From NCBI RefSeq assembly GCF_034067285.1, contig NZ_CP139286.1, positions 2,418,001-2,482,000 on the forward strand: a stretch of DNA of 64,000 bases, in the 5' to 3' direction. Made by a program: the position numbers and the translations under genes. The notes beneath the pieces were generated by a model. It was not told where the DNA came from. It ran no database searches and worked only from the letters and a program-made list of their open reading frames with translations. Position 1 is the first letter of the stretch; every line of letters starts with the position of its first letter. The stretch is from Acinetobacter pittii (GTDB lineage: Bacteria > Pseudomonadota > Gammaproteobacteria > Pseudomonadales > Moraxellaceae). Shown here piece after piece: positions 21,802 through 30,803 of the stretch.

Positions 21802-22395
21802 TTATTTCATATTTTTAAATATATCTTCAGCTGCTTTTAGGTGTTTCGCAACAGCATCACGTGTTTGTACGAGCATATTTTTTAATTCAGAACTTTTCGT
21901 GTTTGGTATTAACTGCTTATCAATTATCATCAAAACTTTACGGTGAACTTTAACTTGACTCATCATATAATTTTTATCAGTATCTGATGTTATTTGATTA
22001 AGCTTACTAACAATTTTATCACTATCATTTTGCAATGATTTACTAAGATTACTGGTTTGTGAAATCAACTGTAATCGACTTGCCAACGCTTGTGCATTTT
22101 TTTCATTGGCTGAATGTTCTTTAATCATCATTTCAGCATATTTCTTAGCTTCATCCATTTTTAGTTTTGGCAACGCAGTTTTTGCCTGCTTAATTTCACC
22201 ATTATTAGCTGTACTTAATATCTTCAAAATTTGACTATCAGTCAAATTTTCATGTTTTTCATTTAATATTTTAGAGTGATTCTTCCCATCATTTATAGTT
22301 TGTTGATTCGCTGCCATAATCTCAAATGCACTGAAGCTTAAAACACCACTAATTGCGATACAGCTAATAAGTTTCTTCGTTAAAATAGCTTTCAT
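21802..22395 (-). CDS. DUF4142 periplasmic protein
   Basis: 197 residues. A signal peptide is likely at 1-28 (basic start, hydrophobic core, cleavage near IMA-AN). The mature part is a DUF4142 four-helix bundle: LTDSQILKILSTANNGEI, then ALPKLKMDEAKKYAEMMIKEHS, the most conserved helix with a Met-x-x-Glu-His pattern, and a last helix VQTRDAVAKHLKAAEDIF. Family members are periplasmic ferritin-like bundles often linked to stress; no enzyme activity is established. It stands alone with its own terminator. Confidence 0.82.
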   Translation of the reverse strand: MKAILTKKLISCIAISGVLSFSAFEIMAANQQTINDGKNHSKILNEKHENLTDSQILKILSTANNGEIKQAKTALPKLKMDEAKKYAEMMIKEHSANEKNAQALASRLQLISQTSNLSKSLQNDSDKIVSKLNQITSDTDKNYMMSQVKVHRKVLMIIDKQLIPNTKSSELKNMLVQTRDAVAKHLKAAEDIFKNMK

Positions 22396-22820
22396 ACCAA
22401 TATCCTTTAACTTAATTCATGAGTATTTCCACTTATGGGTAACTTTTTCACATTTCCAATCTATATCCCTACTTGTAAATTCAAGATTGGGGTTATTTAT
22501 TCTTTATTTCAATCAACCATATTTATACCGCTCGTTGAATATTCTTCGCAAAGGGTTAATAGCTTATTTAAAGTAGATGATATAAATTTAATAATGAATC
22601 ATACATCTGTATCCAATCTTATTAATGTAAATATAAAATATATATAATTTTAAAAAACATTAACTTAAAAACAATTTTTATTTTTTATTTTTACGAAAAT
22701 AACAATAAAGCTCGTTATATTAACTTATAGATACTAAAGCTAGAATTAAATATATTTAAAGAAAATTTAAGCCAATTTAACTTATTCGCCCATCTATAAA
22801 AAAGCGTTCTCCTAAAGACT
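22396..22820. other. Intergenic, very AT-rich
   Basis: About 425 bp of AT-rich sequence. A 70-codon frame on the plus strand at 22435 has no ribosome site and odd composition. I see no gene, RNA or repeat that can be supported. Confidence 0.6.
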
Positions 22821-22955
22821 TTAATTCACACACTGCACACAAACAGTGACATGCACTTTTGTAGATATCGTATGAGCTGTGCAACCTAAAAACAGGATAC
22901 ACAGAACTGTAATCAATGAAGCCAATCTAGTTCGCTTGCAATTGAAGACTTTCAT
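22821..22955 (-). CDS. Rz1-like small lipoprotein of a degraded lysis cassette
   Basis: 44 codons from ATG 22955, two bases after the stop of the endolysin remnant (TAACATG). The peptide has a basic start (MKVFNCKRTR), a hydrophobic stretch and a lipobox-like LFLGC, so it could be an outer-membrane lipoprotein such as a spanin subunit. The mature part is short (about 22 residues). Directly linked to the endolysin end, so it is a piece of a phage lysis cassette. Confidence 0.5.
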   Translation of the reverse strand: MKVFNCKRTRLASLITVLCILFLGCTAHTISTKVHVTVCVQCVN

Positions 22956-22956
22956 G

Positions 22957-23130
22957 TTAGCCGATCCAGTTAGCAATCCAGCCATAAAAGAATTGTTCCT
23001 GCGTGGGATTTCGCTCACAAATTTCGATGTAACGTTGGCCTTGCATGATATTAAGAACTCGAACTAAAACCTTCTCTCCTTCTTTACCGCGCTTAGCCAG
23101 TGTTAACGAGAAGAAATTAACCTCGAATCA
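22957..23130 (-). pseudogene. Endolysin C-terminal remnant (GH108 type)
   Basis: The minus strand reads LAKRGKEGEKVLVRVLNIMQ followed by GQRYIEICERNPTQEQFFYGWIANWIG and stop. This matches the C-terminus of the intact endolysin at 40902-41447 closely (shared KEGEKVLVRVLNIMQGQRYIEI and FFYGWI). Upstream of about 23115 the similarity ends and no catalytic domain or start is present, so the gene is truncated. It marks a deleted prophage. Confidence 0.72.
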
Positions 23131-23215
23131 ACACTTTTAAATGCAGAAGAGTATGAACTTGCCAATTTCTTAATCTTACATAGTTAAATAATTTGATCTT
23201 AACTTATACACAACA

Positions 23216-23246
23216 AAAAGCCCTCTGAAATTCCAAGGGCTTTTTA
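23216..23246. terminator. Bidirectional hairpin terminator
   Basis: AAAAAGCCCT-loop-AGGGCTTTTT, with A and T runs on both sides. Confidence 0.7.
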
Positions 23247-23313
23247 TAACTAAGAGGTAAGCAAGAAATAAAGTGCTATCTTCCAACCTAAGCTAGCCAT
23301 TTCCCCCTAACAC

Positions 23314-23643
23314 TCAAATATTTTTAGCTAATTCTTTTGCCAAACATTGTTCATGCCATGTAGTTTGGAAGTTCTCGACAGCTTTTGATTTGATAAGAGG
23401 GTCTTCAAATAGCTTTGAAGAATATGCAGATTTGATAAGCTCTTGATAAAGTTTTTTGGCTTGTTGCTCTTCAAGATGATTGGCGATGTCATGTAACTCT
23501 TTAGCTGGCACTTCATGTTGTCTCGCATCCATCACGCCACTCGCTGCTTTTTTCACAGTTTCACAGTAATGAAGCTCCATAGCTTCGGATGCTGCATAAC
23601 ATTGAATTGAAATTGCGCTTATAAAGAGGAATATAAATCTCAT
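23314..23643 (-). CDS. Small secreted protein of unknown function
   Basis: 109 residues. The N-terminal 17-18 residues form a signal peptide (FIFLFISAISIQCYA-AS). The mature part is helical and charged with two Cys (YCETVKKAASGVMDARQ and WHEQCLAKEL) that could form a disulfide in the periplasm. No named family that I recognise, but small exported proteins of this kind are common in Acinetobacter. The protein at 34438-34776 is similar in plan. Single gene; start ATG 23643. Confidence 0.55.
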   Translation of the reverse strand: MRFIFLFISAISIQCYAASEAMELHYCETVKKAASGVMDARQHEVPAKELHDIANHLEEQQAKKLYQELIKSAYSSKLFEDPLIKSKAVENFQTTWHEQCLAKELAKNI

Positions 23644-23729
23644 AATCTCACCTTAATTTGACGCGCAAGGTTATCAACTAATCAGCCTAAATTTAAGTTA
23701 AAAAAGGTTAATTTTTCTATTCACTTATT

Positions 23730-24176
23730 TTATTTCACCTTTTGCACTTGAGTATCAGAGGCTTTTAGCACTTCTCCATCTGCTGAGACGGGTGCCATAA
23801 ATGGAATTTGCTGACCTGTATTTTTATCAACTAATAGAGAATGGCGCTCTCCACTTTCAAATAGGTTGTGCTCTCCCCATTGACGTAGAGCAACAATCAC
23901 AGGAAATAAACTCTCCCCTTTAGGGGTTAGCACATATTCCTGATAAGCCGTACCATCGGAAGCATCTTGCATTTCGAGAACACCTGCATCCACCAACTTT
24001 TTCAGCCGGTCAGAAAGTATATTTCGCGCAACGCCCAAGCTGCGCTGAAAATCTCCAAAACGGCGCATTCCATCAAAAGCATCCCGCACAATAAGCAGTG
24101 ACCACCGATCTCCAATGAGATTGACGCAGCGTGCAACAGGACAAGGCTCGTCTTTTAACAATGTTGAGTTGGCCAT
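23730..24176 (-). CDS. HxlR-family transcriptional regulator
   Basis: 148 residues. Has the full HxlR pattern: CPVARCVNLIGDRWSLLIVRDAF, GMRRFGDFQRSLGVARNILSDRL, KKLVDAGVLEM and YVLTPKGESLFPVIVALRQWGE. The N-terminal Cys (DEPCPVARC) are of the kind used as redox or electrophile sensors in some family members. It is divergent from the MFS transporter gene at 24288 over two copies of a 21-bp inverted repeat, and probably represses it and itself. Confidence 0.88.
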   Translation of the reverse strand: MANSTLLKDEPCPVARCVNLIGDRWSLLIVRDAFDGMRRFGDFQRSLGVARNILSDRLKKLVDAGVLEMQDASDGTAYQEYVLTPKGESLFPVIVALRQWGEHNLFESGERHSLLVDKNTGQQIPFMAPVSADGEVLKASDTQVQKVK

Positions 24177-24210
24177 CAGATTTCCCTATAAATTATCCGA
24201 AATAAGTTAT

Positions 24211-24268
24211 CTAGTTGCATTTTAAAACTAGCAGGTCTAATATTCAACTAGTTGCATTTTAAAACTAG
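24211..24268. promoter_or_regulatory. Duplicated operator between hxlR-type and MFS genes
   Basis: The 21-bp sequence CTAGTTGCATTTTAAAACTAG occurs twice (24211-24231 and 24248-24268), 37 bp apart. Each copy has palindromic ends (CTAGTT/AACTAG). These are the likely binding sites of the adjacent HxlR-family protein. Confidence 0.72.
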
Positions 24269-24287
24269 ATTGAATGGATTTAGGGTC

Positions 24288-25526
24288 ATGAAAGCTTCTC
24301 TTGCATCTCCAACATCTTCGGTAGACAACAATAAACTGCGTTCAAGCATGCCTCGCGGGGTAATTTCGCTGTTTGCTATTGCAAGTGGTGCAAGCGTAGC
24401 AAATGTCTATTATGCACAGCCTTTGCTCGACATATTGGCTAGAGACTTTAATGTCAGTCATGCCGCCATTGGCGGTGTAGTTACAGCCACTCAAATAGGG
24501 TGCGCCCTAGCTTTGGTGTTTTTAGTGCCATTGGGTGATCTTGTAAATCGGCGGCGATTAATGGCTATGCAGTTATTGGCTTTAATATCTGCATTGTTAA
24601 TAGTTGCCTTTGCTCATTCTACAATTGTTCTTTTGGCAGGCATGCTTGCTGTAGGTTTACTCGGCACAGCCATGACACAAGGGCTTATTGCCTATGCTGC
24701 AAGTGCTGCTGCCCCACATGAACAAGGACATGTAGTCGGTACTGCACAAAGTGGTGTGTTCATTGGCTTACTGCTTGCCCGTGTATTTTCAGGTGGAATT
24801 AGTGATGTGGTGGGTTGGCGCGGCGTGTACTTTTGCGCCGCCATTATCATGCTCATGATTGCATTACCCCTTTGGAAACGTTTGCCTCATTTAAATGTTC
24901 AGCCTGTTAGCATGCGCTACCCGCAGCTTTTAGCATCCATGTTAAACCTGCTGCGCCAAGAAAAAGTGCTACAAGTGCGCGGTGTTTTAGCATTACTCAT
25001 GTTCGCGGCATTCAATATTTTTTGGAGTGCGTTGGTATTACCGTTGAGTGCGCCACCATATAACTTCTCGCATACGGTAATTGGGTCTTTTGGACTCGTA
25101 GGGGCGGTCGGCGCGTTGGCTGCCGCACGTGCGGGTTACTGGGCCGACCGTGGATATGCTCAGCATACAAGCGTGGCAGCACTCGTAATATTACTGCTCG
25201 CTTGGGGCCCACTTTCACTTATGGATTACTCGCTTTGGGCACTAGTAATAGGCATCGTATTGCTAGACTTAGGTGGACAGGCTTTGCACGTGACTAACCA
25301 GAGTATGATTTTTCGTACTCGTCCAGAAGCGCATAGCCGGCTTGTCGGGCTATATATGCTGTTTTATGCAGTCGGTAGTGGTTTGGGTGCAATCAGTACC
25401 ACAGTGACTTATGCCTATGCTGGATGGTTTGGCGTATGTGCCTTAGGTGCAAGTGTTAGTTTGTTAGCGCTAGTCTTTTGGTGGATGACACGACGTATTG
25501 TGCCTCACGATAGAGCTAAACAATAA
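24288..25526 (+). CDS. MFS transporter (drug/metabolite efflux type)
   Basis: 412 residues from ATG 24288 behind UUUAGGGUC; the frame opens upstream at a TTG inside the second operator copy. Twelve hydrophobic segments are visible. The motif-A-like loop is LGDLVNRRRLMAMQ between helices 2 and 3, and the first helix carries ASGASVANVYYAQPLLD, as in a large group of proteobacterial 12-helix efflux proteins (YnfM-like). Likely a proton-driven exporter under control of the divergent HxlR regulator. Substrate unknown. Confidence 0.83.
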   Translation: MKASLASPTSSVDNNKLRSSMPRGVISLFAIASGASVANVYYAQPLLDILARDFNVSHAAIGGVVTATQIGCALALVFLVPLGDLVNRRRLMAMQLLALISALLIVAFAHSTIVLLAGMLAVGLLGTAMTQGLIAYAASAAAPHEQGHVVGTAQSGVFIGLLLARVFSGGISDVVGWRGVYFCAAIIMLMIALPLWKRLPHLNVQPVSMRYPQLLASMLNLLRQEKVLQVRGVLALLMFAAFNIFWSALVLPLSAPPYNFSHTVIGSFGLVGAVGALAAARAGYWADRGYAQHTSVAALVILLLAWGPLSLMDYSLWALVIGIVLLDLGGQALHVTNQSMIFRTRPEAHSRLVGLYMLFYAVGSGLGAISTTVTYAYAGWFGVCALGASVSLLALVFWWMTRRIVPHDRAKQ

Positions 25527-25622
25527 AAATATATAAATAGAAAAAGAGTGGATCTGGCAAAGATTCTTTAAGTTCTAACACATGCATTAAAATTGAGGAG
25601 GTTCAAGACCAATACAAAAATT

Positions 25623-25650
25623 AAAAAAGCCCTCAAAGTGAGAGCTTTTA
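25623..25650. terminator. Hairpin terminator between convergent genes
   Basis: AAAAGCCCTCA-AAG-TGAGAGCTTTT; serves the MFS gene on the plus strand and could also serve the MscS-type gene from the other side. Confidence 0.6.
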
Positions 25651-25680
25651 GTGAAACAACTTTTACATTTAATATGGCAG

Positions 25681-26952
25681 TTAAACTTCAGTTGGGCTCA
25701 TTTCTGTCGTTAATCTTTGCAAATCATGACCCGAAGGCGCTTGGTAAACGCGTAAACCAAATTCAGGAAGAATCGCAATTAAGTGATCAAAAATATCTGA
25801 CTGAATTGCTTCATAAGAAACCCATGCAATGGTATTGGTAAATGCATAGACTTCTAAAGGTAAACCTTGGCTGGTCGGTTGTAACTGGCGAACCATAATA
25901 GTTTGTTTTTGAGCAATGCCCTTGTGCTGGCGCAAGTAAAATTCAACATAGGCTCTAAATGTACCAATGTTAGTTAAACGGCGCTTGTTATAACGAGATT
26001 GATTGCTTAATTGCTTATTAAACTCTTCAATTTCAGATTGTTTCGCATCAAGATATTGGTCTAATAATAAAAACTCTTTTAATTTTTGCTGCTCGTCATC
26101 AGTCATGAAATGTACACTGCTTTGATCAAGAAAGAGTGAACGCTTCATACGGCGACAACCCGAATTGCTCATGCCTCGCCAGTTTTTAAAAGTATCGGTA
26201 ACGAGTTTATTGGTTGGAATAGTGGTATAGGTTTTATCAAAATTTTGAACAGTCACTGTATGCAATGAAATATCAATCACATCACCATCAGCATTTAGAG
26301 ATGGCATTTCAATCCAGTCGCCAATACGCACCATGTCATAAGAAGCGATTTGGACACTCGCGACTAATGACAAAATAGTGTTTTGGAAAACCAGCATTAA
26401 TACTGCTGCCATCGCCCCGAAGCCTGCAAGTAAAGTGAACACATCCTTTTTAAGGAATGTTCCCAAAATCATGAGACCACAAACCACAAATAAAATGAGT
26501 TTAACCAGCTGTAAATAACCCTTAATTGGCTTATTTCTAGATTTTGGGTTACGTTGATAAATAAGGTTAAAGATATTTAATATTTCACTGACCGTAAGCG
26601 CCAAAGTTAAGAAAATAAAGGCTTGTGCAGCCATCTCTACAAAAGTAATAAACTTTGGAGATAGATGAGGCACTGTTGCAATACCATTCATAATCACAAC
26701 AGCAGGAACAATATTTGCAAATTTCTGTATAACGCTATGCTGAGCAAAAATAGACTGATTTGGTGATTTGAGCTTTGTAACTAAATGACGAACGCCCCGA
26801 ACAATAATGCGTTTGGCAATAAAATTTGCGATCGCTGCAAATAAAATCAAAATAGTGAGTGAAACAAACATCTCTAGCCAAGGATATTGGCTTAACTCAC
26901 CCCGAATATCACGAAAAAAATTTAAAAAATCCAAACCTATACACCTTAACAC
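25681..26952 (-). CDS. Mechanosensitive channel of the MscS family, YbdG-like
   Basis: 423 residues, close to E. coli YbdG/MscM. About five membrane helices precede the MscS core: the pore helix region GAMAAVLMLVFQNTILSLVAS, then MVRIGDWIEMPSLNADGDVI and the beta domain TVTVQNFDKTYTTIPTNKLVTD. The insertion QYLDAKQSEIEEFNKQLS and the C-terminal PLEVYAFTNTIAWVSYE are typical of the YbdG branch. Acts in the inner membrane in osmotic-shock protection. Single gene, convergent with the MFS gene. Confidence 0.88.
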   Translation of the reverse strand: MLRCIGLDFLNFFRDIRGELSQYPWLEMFVSLTILILFAAIANFIAKRIIVRGVRHLVTKLKSPNQSIFAQHSVIQKFANIVPAVVIMNGIATVPHLSPKFITFVEMAAQAFIFLTLALTVSEILNIFNLIYQRNPKSRNKPIKGYLQLVKLILFVVCGLMILGTFLKKDVFTLLAGFGAMAAVLMLVFQNTILSLVASVQIASYDMVRIGDWIEMPSLNADGDVIDISLHTVTVQNFDKTYTTIPTNKLVTDTFKNWRGMSNSGCRRMKRSLFLDQSSVHFMTDDEQQKLKEFLLLDQYLDAKQSEIEEFNKQLSNQSRYNKRRLTNIGTFRAYVEFYLRQHKGIAQKQTIMVRQLQPTSQGLPLEVYAFTNTIAWVSYEAIQSDIFDHLIAILPEFGLRVYQAPSGHDLQRLTTEMSPTEV

Positions 26953-27204
26953 TTTATTTTCACTAATTTTAAGGGCTAAGGCATTTGATCATAAGGTTTG
27001 TTTACATATGTAGTCATAAATACAACAACTAAGTTATATACCCTGCTTAAATTTAATTTTAAAGCTTCTTAAGTTTATGGTTCAGTCCGATTATATAAAG
27101 TAGATCCAACCTAAAATATAAAGTCGGTAGCATCATCAATATTAAATATGACCCTAAAAATTTAAAGAATATTTTGATATTGGGCGAGGTCATGCTTTAA
27201 GTCA

Positions 27205-27849
27205 TTAGAGATTATTTAAAAAATACGATAATCCTTGCGGCGCACGCCCATTTAAGCGACTGCTCGTTGTGACTCGCACCAGATTACTCCAAGTAATATT
27301 GCAACAATGCTTGAGCAATTTTTTGATTAAAGATACATCTTCATGACATGAAATAGGCTCAAAGCCACCGACCAAAAGGTAGACCTCTGCACTAAAACTT
27401 AAATTTGCTCCATGAATATGCGCATGGTCCATCTCATCTTTATAGTGTGCTAAATATTTTTGCCGTTTAGTGATAGAGAGATGACTAAAATCATCGAGCG
27501 TTACAGTGCCGCAAATTGCATCTGTAGGTTGATGCTGGATTTGATAGCGCAGCCAATCAGGGCTGACGACGGTGTCTGCATCGGTACAAGCAATCCATGT
27601 GACCCCTCTTTCAATTAAATGGCGAATACCTAAGTCTCTTGCTTGCCCAACACATGCATAGTCGCATTCAATCCAATTGATTTGATGGCTTTGTACGATC
27701 AAACGCGACTGATCTGTACAGCTATCGAGTACAACAAGCACTTCTACGTCATAACCACTGATGTTATCGATCGCCACCTGAATAGATTGCAGACAGGCAG
27801 ATAAATAGTACTCTTCGTTATGCGCGGGAATGACGATACCTATTTTCAT
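27205..27849 (-). CDS. Family 2 glycosyltransferase
   Basis: 214 residues from ATG 27849, which overlaps the upstream stop (ATGA); the open frame extends further into the previous gene. The GT-A core is clear: MKIGIVIPAHNEE, VEVLVVLDSCTDQS, GQARDLGIRHL and the metal-binding CTDADTVVSPDWL, then GGFEPISCHEDVSL with the acceptor-side Glu-Asp. No membrane anchor is visible. It is the last gene of a four-gene operon with a methyltransferase, a PIG-L deacetylase and an acyl-CoA dehydrogenase-like protein. Donor and acceptor are unknown. Confidence 0.83.
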   Translation of the reverse strand: MKIGIVIPAHNEEYYLSACLQSIQVAIDNISGYDVEVLVVLDSCTDQSRLIVQSHQINWIECDYACVGQARDLGIRHLIERGVTWIACTDADTVVSPDWLRYQIQHQPTDAICGTVTLDDFSHLSITKRQKYLAHYKDEMDHAHIHGANLSFSAEVYLLVGGFEPISCHEDVSLIKKLLKHCCNITWSNLVRVTTSSRLNGRAPQGLSYFLNNL

Positions 27850-28445
27850 CTTAGTTTTTCCTGCTGTGCTAAAGAGGAAGTGTTCGCCGTCCATAGATCA
27901 ATCATAAAATCTGGATCGGTTAAGCTGAGATAGTGATGAAATGGAAAATGTTGCTGAAAAGCTTGATGGACTTGCTCAGCGTTCAACTCAAAATCTTGAA
28001 TTTCATGACGCCAGTGGCAACACAAAATTTCACCGTCATCATTTAAACTATGTTTTAACTTTTCAATAAACTGATGTAACTCATCCTTCGATAAGTAATA
28101 GGCCATCTCACTAATTAGAATCAGATCAAATTTTTGAATTGAGTAGTCTTCGGGTATTTTTCTATTTTCAACAACAACATGCCCAAATTCTTTTAAACGC
28201 TCTGAAGCCAAACGAACAGCATTCTCAGAAACATCTATACATACCAATTGCTCAGCTCTTTGCGCTAAATGAAAACTTAAATGTCCGTTTGAACAGCCGA
28301 CTTCTAGCACTTTTGGATAGCGAGGCTTTGTCAGCAGCGCGAGACAAATTTGTCTTTTACGTGCTTCATACCAGTGAGCGTCATAGCCCCATGGATCACT
28401 GTTATGACGATATAAATCTTCAAAGTACATGCGAGAATGAATCAC
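27846..28445 (-). CDS. SAM-dependent methyltransferase (NodS-like)
   Basis: 199 residues; a shorter form from the Met at 28430 is possible. It starts with MYFEDLYRHNSDPWGY followed by WYEARKRQ, the hallmark of NodS-like methyltransferases, and has the SAM-binding motif VLEVGCSNGHLS (about 46-57) and VCIDVSENAV. NodS methylates an amino group of a deacetylated sugar in Nod factor synthesis; the pairing here with a PIG-L deacetylase suggests an analogous step. Overlaps the deacetylase gene by about 26 bp and the glycosyltransferase by 4 bp. Confidence 0.82.
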   Translation of the reverse strand: MIHSRMYFEDLYRHNSDPWGYDAHWYEARKRQICLALLTKPRYPKVLEVGCSNGHLSFHLAQRAEQLVCIDVSENAVRLASERLKEFGHVVVENRKIPEDYSIQKFDLILISEMAYYLSKDELHQFIEKLKHSLNDDGEILCCHWRHEIQDFELNAEQVHQAFQQHFPFHHYLSLTDPDFMIDLWTANTSSLAQQEKLR

Positions 28446-29214
28446 TCAAATAAACCTCATAAGGCATTAAAAAACGATTAATCGCACTCGGAGATAGCAC
28501 TGCGGCATTCCCCGTGCTTTCATCTGCTTCTAGTTGGGTTTTAAACTGCAAAATTGCTTGATATTTTTTAGTTAGCTGTTCTTGTGTTAAGGAATACGCT
28601 TTTGCTCGGTGCCAATCAATTCGTGGGTCTAAAGGCTTTGCCCAATGCCAAGCCCAAATCAATACGTGTAAACATAGGAGTTGCTTAGCAGTTGCATAGG
28701 CTTGTACGGTTTTACCGACTGCTTCATGGTCTGGATGTCCATCAAGTTCATAACTACAAATTAGAATATCGTTGGCTTGCACCATCTGATCTAGACACTG
28801 CCAGAGTTGCTCGGTTTGCAAATGAATCTGACCATCTAACAAATTAAGCTCTATATGCTCGGTTGACTCTGCTACGTCTAGACAATTTAAGGCCGCCAAG
28901 CTTTCTTGCGGACGAAGAATATTGAGCTGATCTGGAGGATATTTTGTAGAGTTAGGATGGCTTTGTGTGCCGTTACTCACAGCTAAAACCACTATTTTAC
29001 AATTCAATGTGATCAGTTGCTGCATTAACCCGCCACAGCCAAGCACTTCATCATCAGGATGTGGGGCGACAATCACCACCCTTTTAGAACGAAATAACTC
29101 AAGATCTAAAGGCGCTAACGGATGATCTTTAAATGTATTTAACCATTGCTCTTTGGCCGTGCCCTCACCAAAAATAACGCGGTCTTCAACCAAAGGATGT
29201 TTTAAAGTTCCCAT
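28420..29214 (-). CDS. PIG-L family N-acetyl deacetylase
   Basis: 264 residues. The zinc site motif VVIVAPHPDDEVLGCGGLM is at about residues 47-65 (His52, Asp54, Asp55) and the second part, DGHPDHEAVG, at about 165-174. PIG-L/LmbE enzymes remove the acetyl group from GlcNAc-type sugars linked to lipids, inositol or small thiols. The substrate here is not known. Coupled to both neighbours by overlap (13 bp with the acyl-CoA dehydrogenase-like gene). Cytoplasmic, no signal peptide. Confidence 0.85.
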   Translation of the reverse strand: MGTLKHPLVEDRVIFGEGTAKEQWLNTFKDHPLAPLDLELFRSKRVVIVAPHPDDEVLGCGGLMQQLITLNCKIVVLAVSNGTQSHPNSTKYPPDQLNILRPQESLAALNCLDVAESTEHIELNLLDGQIHLQTEQLWQCLDQMVQANDILICSYELDGHPDHEAVGKTVQAYATAKQLLCLHVLIWAWHWAKPLDPRIDWHRAKAYSLTQEQLTKKYQAILQFKTQLEADESTGNAAVLSPSAINRFLMPYEVYLSDSFSHVL

Positions 29215-30215
29215 AGGCTTTGCTCCGACACACAGAGTTCTGCAATTTGCTCATAGTCAAAAGCAGCATGACTTTGTCGTATAAACACAGGCAAATCTGC
29301 CATGAGCTGAGCAAAGGTTGCATCTTCACAAAAAGGACGCGCGCCTAAAGCTTTCCCTACTCGTTCAATAACGCTCAGGCAACATTGTTCTGTTTGGGCA
29401 CGTAATATGCGTATTTCCCGTTCATGACTTAGCGTTGGTTTATGGTCAATCAACTCGGCAACATATTGAAAATATTGTTTGGTGATTTCCAATTGCTGAG
29501 CGACCTCACCTAAATACAATTTTTTATACGGATTAGGATTTGCCTGACAACTTTCTTGCAAATAACCCGCTAAGCGCACGGCAGCACCATACCAACACGC
29601 AGCAACACCTGCTGCGCCATGCCAAAAACCTGGGCGTTTTAAATAACTATTTGGCTGACCAATTGCCGTAACAGGCGTATTTTTAAAAGTTACTTGCGCG
29701 GTCTGTGTTGCATACATGCCTACAGCATGCCAATGGCTTAAATCGGTAGTGATAGATGGATGACTTAAGTCGGCAATACAAAGCTGCGCCTGCCCTTGCT
29801 GATCTTTATAACTCATTAAAGCTTTTTGGATAAATTCCGCGCCAGAGCACCACGGTTTAATGCCATTACAAAAGTCATTAGTAACTTGCAAAGGCGCTGG
29901 TCCGCCATCGGCTGCCCAAACCGCCCAAGTCTTGTTATCCATTTCTTGTTGACAACCCAATTCATTTAAAATGCTTATGGCATCGCAATGAGATTCAAAA
30001 AGCTTAGCTAGACTTAAATCAACCCCAGCAATCTGCCCAAAAAGTTGCCAACGTTGATAAGTCTGCCCCGAAGCTGGATGAGGTAAATTTTTCGCTACAT
30101 TGATTAATTGATAGAGCAAACTAATACGCAGCTTACTTTTAACCTCAGCTGAGGCAGTTTCAAATTCATTTAAGATACTCAAAATCGTCATGTTTATAGG
30201 TATTTTGATATTCAT
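29202..30215 (-). CDS. Acyl-CoA dehydrogenase-like flavoprotein
   Basis: 337 residues, shorter than typical acyl-CoA dehydrogenases (about 380). The core beta segment is visible: KPWCSGAEFIQKALMSYKD, WHAVGMYATQTAQVTFKNTPV, and the C-terminal helical domain with GAAGVAACWYGAAVRLAGYLQ. The ordinary catalytic Glu is not obvious, so it may act on a non-CoA substrate. First gene of the four-gene operon. The start may be the Met at 30215 or the one at 30191 (MTILSIL); neither has a strong ribosome site. Confidence 0.75.
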   Translation of the reverse strand: MNIKIPINMTILSILNEFETASAEVKSKLRISLLYQLINVAKNLPHPASGQTYQRWQLFGQIAGVDLSLAKLFESHCDAISILNELGCQQEMDNKTWAVWAADGGPAPLQVTNDFCNGIKPWCSGAEFIQKALMSYKDQQGQAQLCIADLSHPSITTDLSHWHAVGMYATQTAQVTFKNTPVTAIGQPNSYLKRPGFWHGAAGVAACWYGAAVRLAGYLQESCQANPNPYKKLYLGEVAQQLEITKQYFQYVAELIDHKPTLSHEREIRILRAQTEQCCLSVIERVGKALGARPFCEDATFAQLMADLPVFIRQSHAAFDYEQIAELCVSEQSLWEL

Positions 30216-30464
30216 TGCAAATAATTATTTATAAGACTTAACTCAACCATAACTAAACATTTCTGTTTAAATAAACACGTAAATTGTAATAAAAAGAAAA
30301 ATAATATTAGTTTTATATCCAATTATTTCATTGTTATCCAAATATTCCTATTAAGTGAACTTATAATCCGATCATGTAAGGTTTATTAAAAACCCAACAT
30401 TTAAGCGATTATTTAAAGTAATTTAGTTTCTACCGTTTTTCTATTTCCAAAGAAGAGGTCCAAA

Positions 30465-30698
30465 ATGAATACTTTAAATATTAATGATATTAAAAAACAT
30501 GCTGATGTCATTGCTTCATGTGGCACAAAAGTAGGAACTGTCGATCATCTTGATGGTGAGAACCAACTCAAACTCACCCGAGATGAAAGTGGCCAACATC
30601 ACCTTATCCCTACTGGATGGATTGGGGAAGTGAAAGAAAACCAAGTCATTCTGAATAAAAATTCAGAAGAAGTTAAAGAGCAATGGCAAGCAATCTAG
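30465..30698 (+). CDS. DUF2171 family protein
   Basis: 77 residues. Matches DUF2171: DIKKHADVIASCGTKVGTVDHLDGENQLKLTRDE and HHLIPTGWIGEV, a small PRC-barrel-like fold. Start ATG 30465 is preceded by AGAGGU. Family members are often stress- or stationary-phase-expressed cytoplasmic proteins of unknown activity. Single gene with its own terminator at 30804-30836. Confidence 0.82.
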   Translation: MNTLNINDIKKHADVIASCGTKVGTVDHLDGENQLKLTRDESGQHHLIPTGWIGEVKENQVILNKNSEEVKEQWQAI

Positions 30699-30803
30699 GC
30701 TTGAAGCACGGCGAGTTATTCACCGTGGTCATTTATAATTAAAATATTTCACTATAAAAATAAATGAGCAGGCTTAAATTATTTTAGGCCTAAATGATAA
30801 AAA

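Noticed and set aside
22435..22647. 70-codon frame on the plus strand
   Set aside because: AT-rich, no ribosome site, no protein-like pattern.
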